Positions 5,302 through 5,799 of a DNA stretch of 5,799 nt are shown piece after piece. Numbering within the stretch: the first letter of the stretch is position 1; each line of letters starts with the position of its first letter. The translations under genes and the position numbers were made by a program. The notes beneath the pieces are model-generated. The model ran no database searches. It had not been told where the DNA came from and saw nothing but the letters and a program-made list of their open reading frames with translations. The stretch is from Bacteroidia bacterium. Its GTDB lineage: Bacteria; Bacteroidota; Bacteroidia; Bacteroidales; GCA-2748055. The stretch lies in NCBI GenBank assembly GCA_004525825.1, contig SPBY01000226.1, positions 1 through 5,799 on the forward strand. The letters run 5' to 3'.

Positions 5302-5799
5302 TTAAACGGGTTTCGATTTAATATGTACATCCCTTTGAGGGAATGGGATTTGTACCTTATTCGCCCTGAAAGCTGCATCAATCTTATACCTGATTTCACT
5401 TTTGATATATTCTACTTCAAAGGTTTCTGTGGTCCAGAAGTATAATTGAAAATCAAGGGAAGAGTTCCCAAAGTCGTTGAATCGTACATAAGGCAAGGGT
5501 GAGGGGGAAACTTTTTTATTGTCTTCGGCACATTGAAGCAATACCCGGGTTACTTTATCTACGTCCGATCCATAGGCTACTCCCACATCAATATGAAATC
5601 TGGTCTTTTTTTCAATATGGCTCCAGTTGATTACTATATCGGTCACGAATTTAGAATTGGGAACGACCATAATAATATTATCCCGGGTTTCTAGCTTTGA
5701 TGTTCTAAGGCCAACTTCAATCACTTTACCAATTAGGTTATCCTTGATTTCCACAATATCTCCCACCTTTAAACTACCCTCAAACAAAATGGCTATCCC
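5302..5799 (-). CDS. MscS-family mechanosensitive channel, C-terminal part (5' end beyond window)
   Basis: The minus-strand frame is open to the right edge and gives 165 residues of the C-terminal part of an MscS-type small-conductance channel, which releases solutes when membrane tension rises on hypo-osmotic shock. The fragment starts with GIAILFEGSLKVGDIVEI, the end of the pore-lining TM3 region and start of the beta domain, followed by LRTSKLETRDNIIMVVPNS and INWS, highly typical of the family. The cytoplasmic alpha/beta domain follows (RFHIDVGVAYGSD..., YVRFNDFGNSSLDFQLYFW), ending at IPFPQRDVHIKSK. The pore helices and N-terminus lie outside, so length and subclass cannot be judged. A TTG at 5787..5785 sits inside this conserved motif and is an internal Leu codon, not a start. 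The gene converges on the ATP-grasp gene with a 6-bp gap and no visible terminator between them. Confidence 0.93.
   Translation of the reverse strand, partial: GIAILFEGSLKVGDIVEIKDNLIGKVIEVGLRTSKLETRDNIIMVVPNSKFVTDIVINWSHIEKKTRFHIDVGVAYGSDVDKVTRVLLQCAEDNKKVSPSPLPYVRFNDFGNSSLDFQLYFWTTETFEVEYIKSEIRYKIDAAFRANKVQIPFPQRDVHIKSKPV

Noticed and set aside
5785..5787. TTG as the start codon of the channel gene
   Set aside because: The frame stays open to the window edge, and the four codons before it (GIAI) complete a conserved MscS motif, so this is an internal Leu.

Overview
This 5.8 kb window looks like a chromosomal segment of a Bacteroidota bacterium. The support is indirect. None of the starts has a convincing Shine-Dalgarno sequence and all have A/T-rich upstream bases. 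Several intergenic sites match the TAnnTTTG -7 element of that phylum. The protein set (a tandem-domain universal stress protein without the usual ATP-loop glycines, a DUF2934 protein, a QEGLA-motif zincin) is also common there. The base composition is moderately AT-rich, and nothing suggests an insertion sequence, phage, CRISPR array, tRNA or rRNA.

Layout. The left edge holds the first codons of a minus-strand gene that seems to encode a membrane or secreted protein. A control region of about 240 bp (42-281) carries two abutting, opposed TAnnTTTG elements, a 7-bp palindrome and three TAGCCAAT-type boxes. Next comes a small plus-strand gene (282-491) for a DUF2934 protein with a histone-tail-like Lys/Ala/Thr/Pro N-terminus encoded by an 18-bp tandem repeat. 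After a 154-bp spacer with two small hairpins and a good -7 element, a tight plus-strand operon of four genes runs from 646 to 5295: a tandem universal stress protein, an N-formylglutamate amidohydrolase family protein, a DUF1704/QEGLA zinc peptidase (relative of the eukaryotic tubulin tyrosine carboxypeptidases), and a GshB-like ATP-grasp ligase. The gaps are 10, 32 and 12 bp. The 3' part of an MscS-type mechanosensitive channel gene enters from the right edge on the minus strand and converges on the operon with only 6 bp between stop codons.

How the genes may work together. The window's most interesting content is the amidohydrolase / metallo-carboxypeptidase / ATP-grasp trio. A peptide-bond-forming ligase beside two enzymes predicted to cut amide bonds at carboxyl-terminal or acyl-amino-acid positions suggests a make-and-remove cycle on a peptide, small metabolite or protein C-terminus. 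The ligase has no glutamate-cysteine ligase gene beside it, and its metal-site motif differs from that of true glutathione synthetase, so naming it glutathione synthase would be risky. The neighbouring universal stress, DUF2934 and MscS genes make a stress-related role plausible, but no gene here identifies the substrate.
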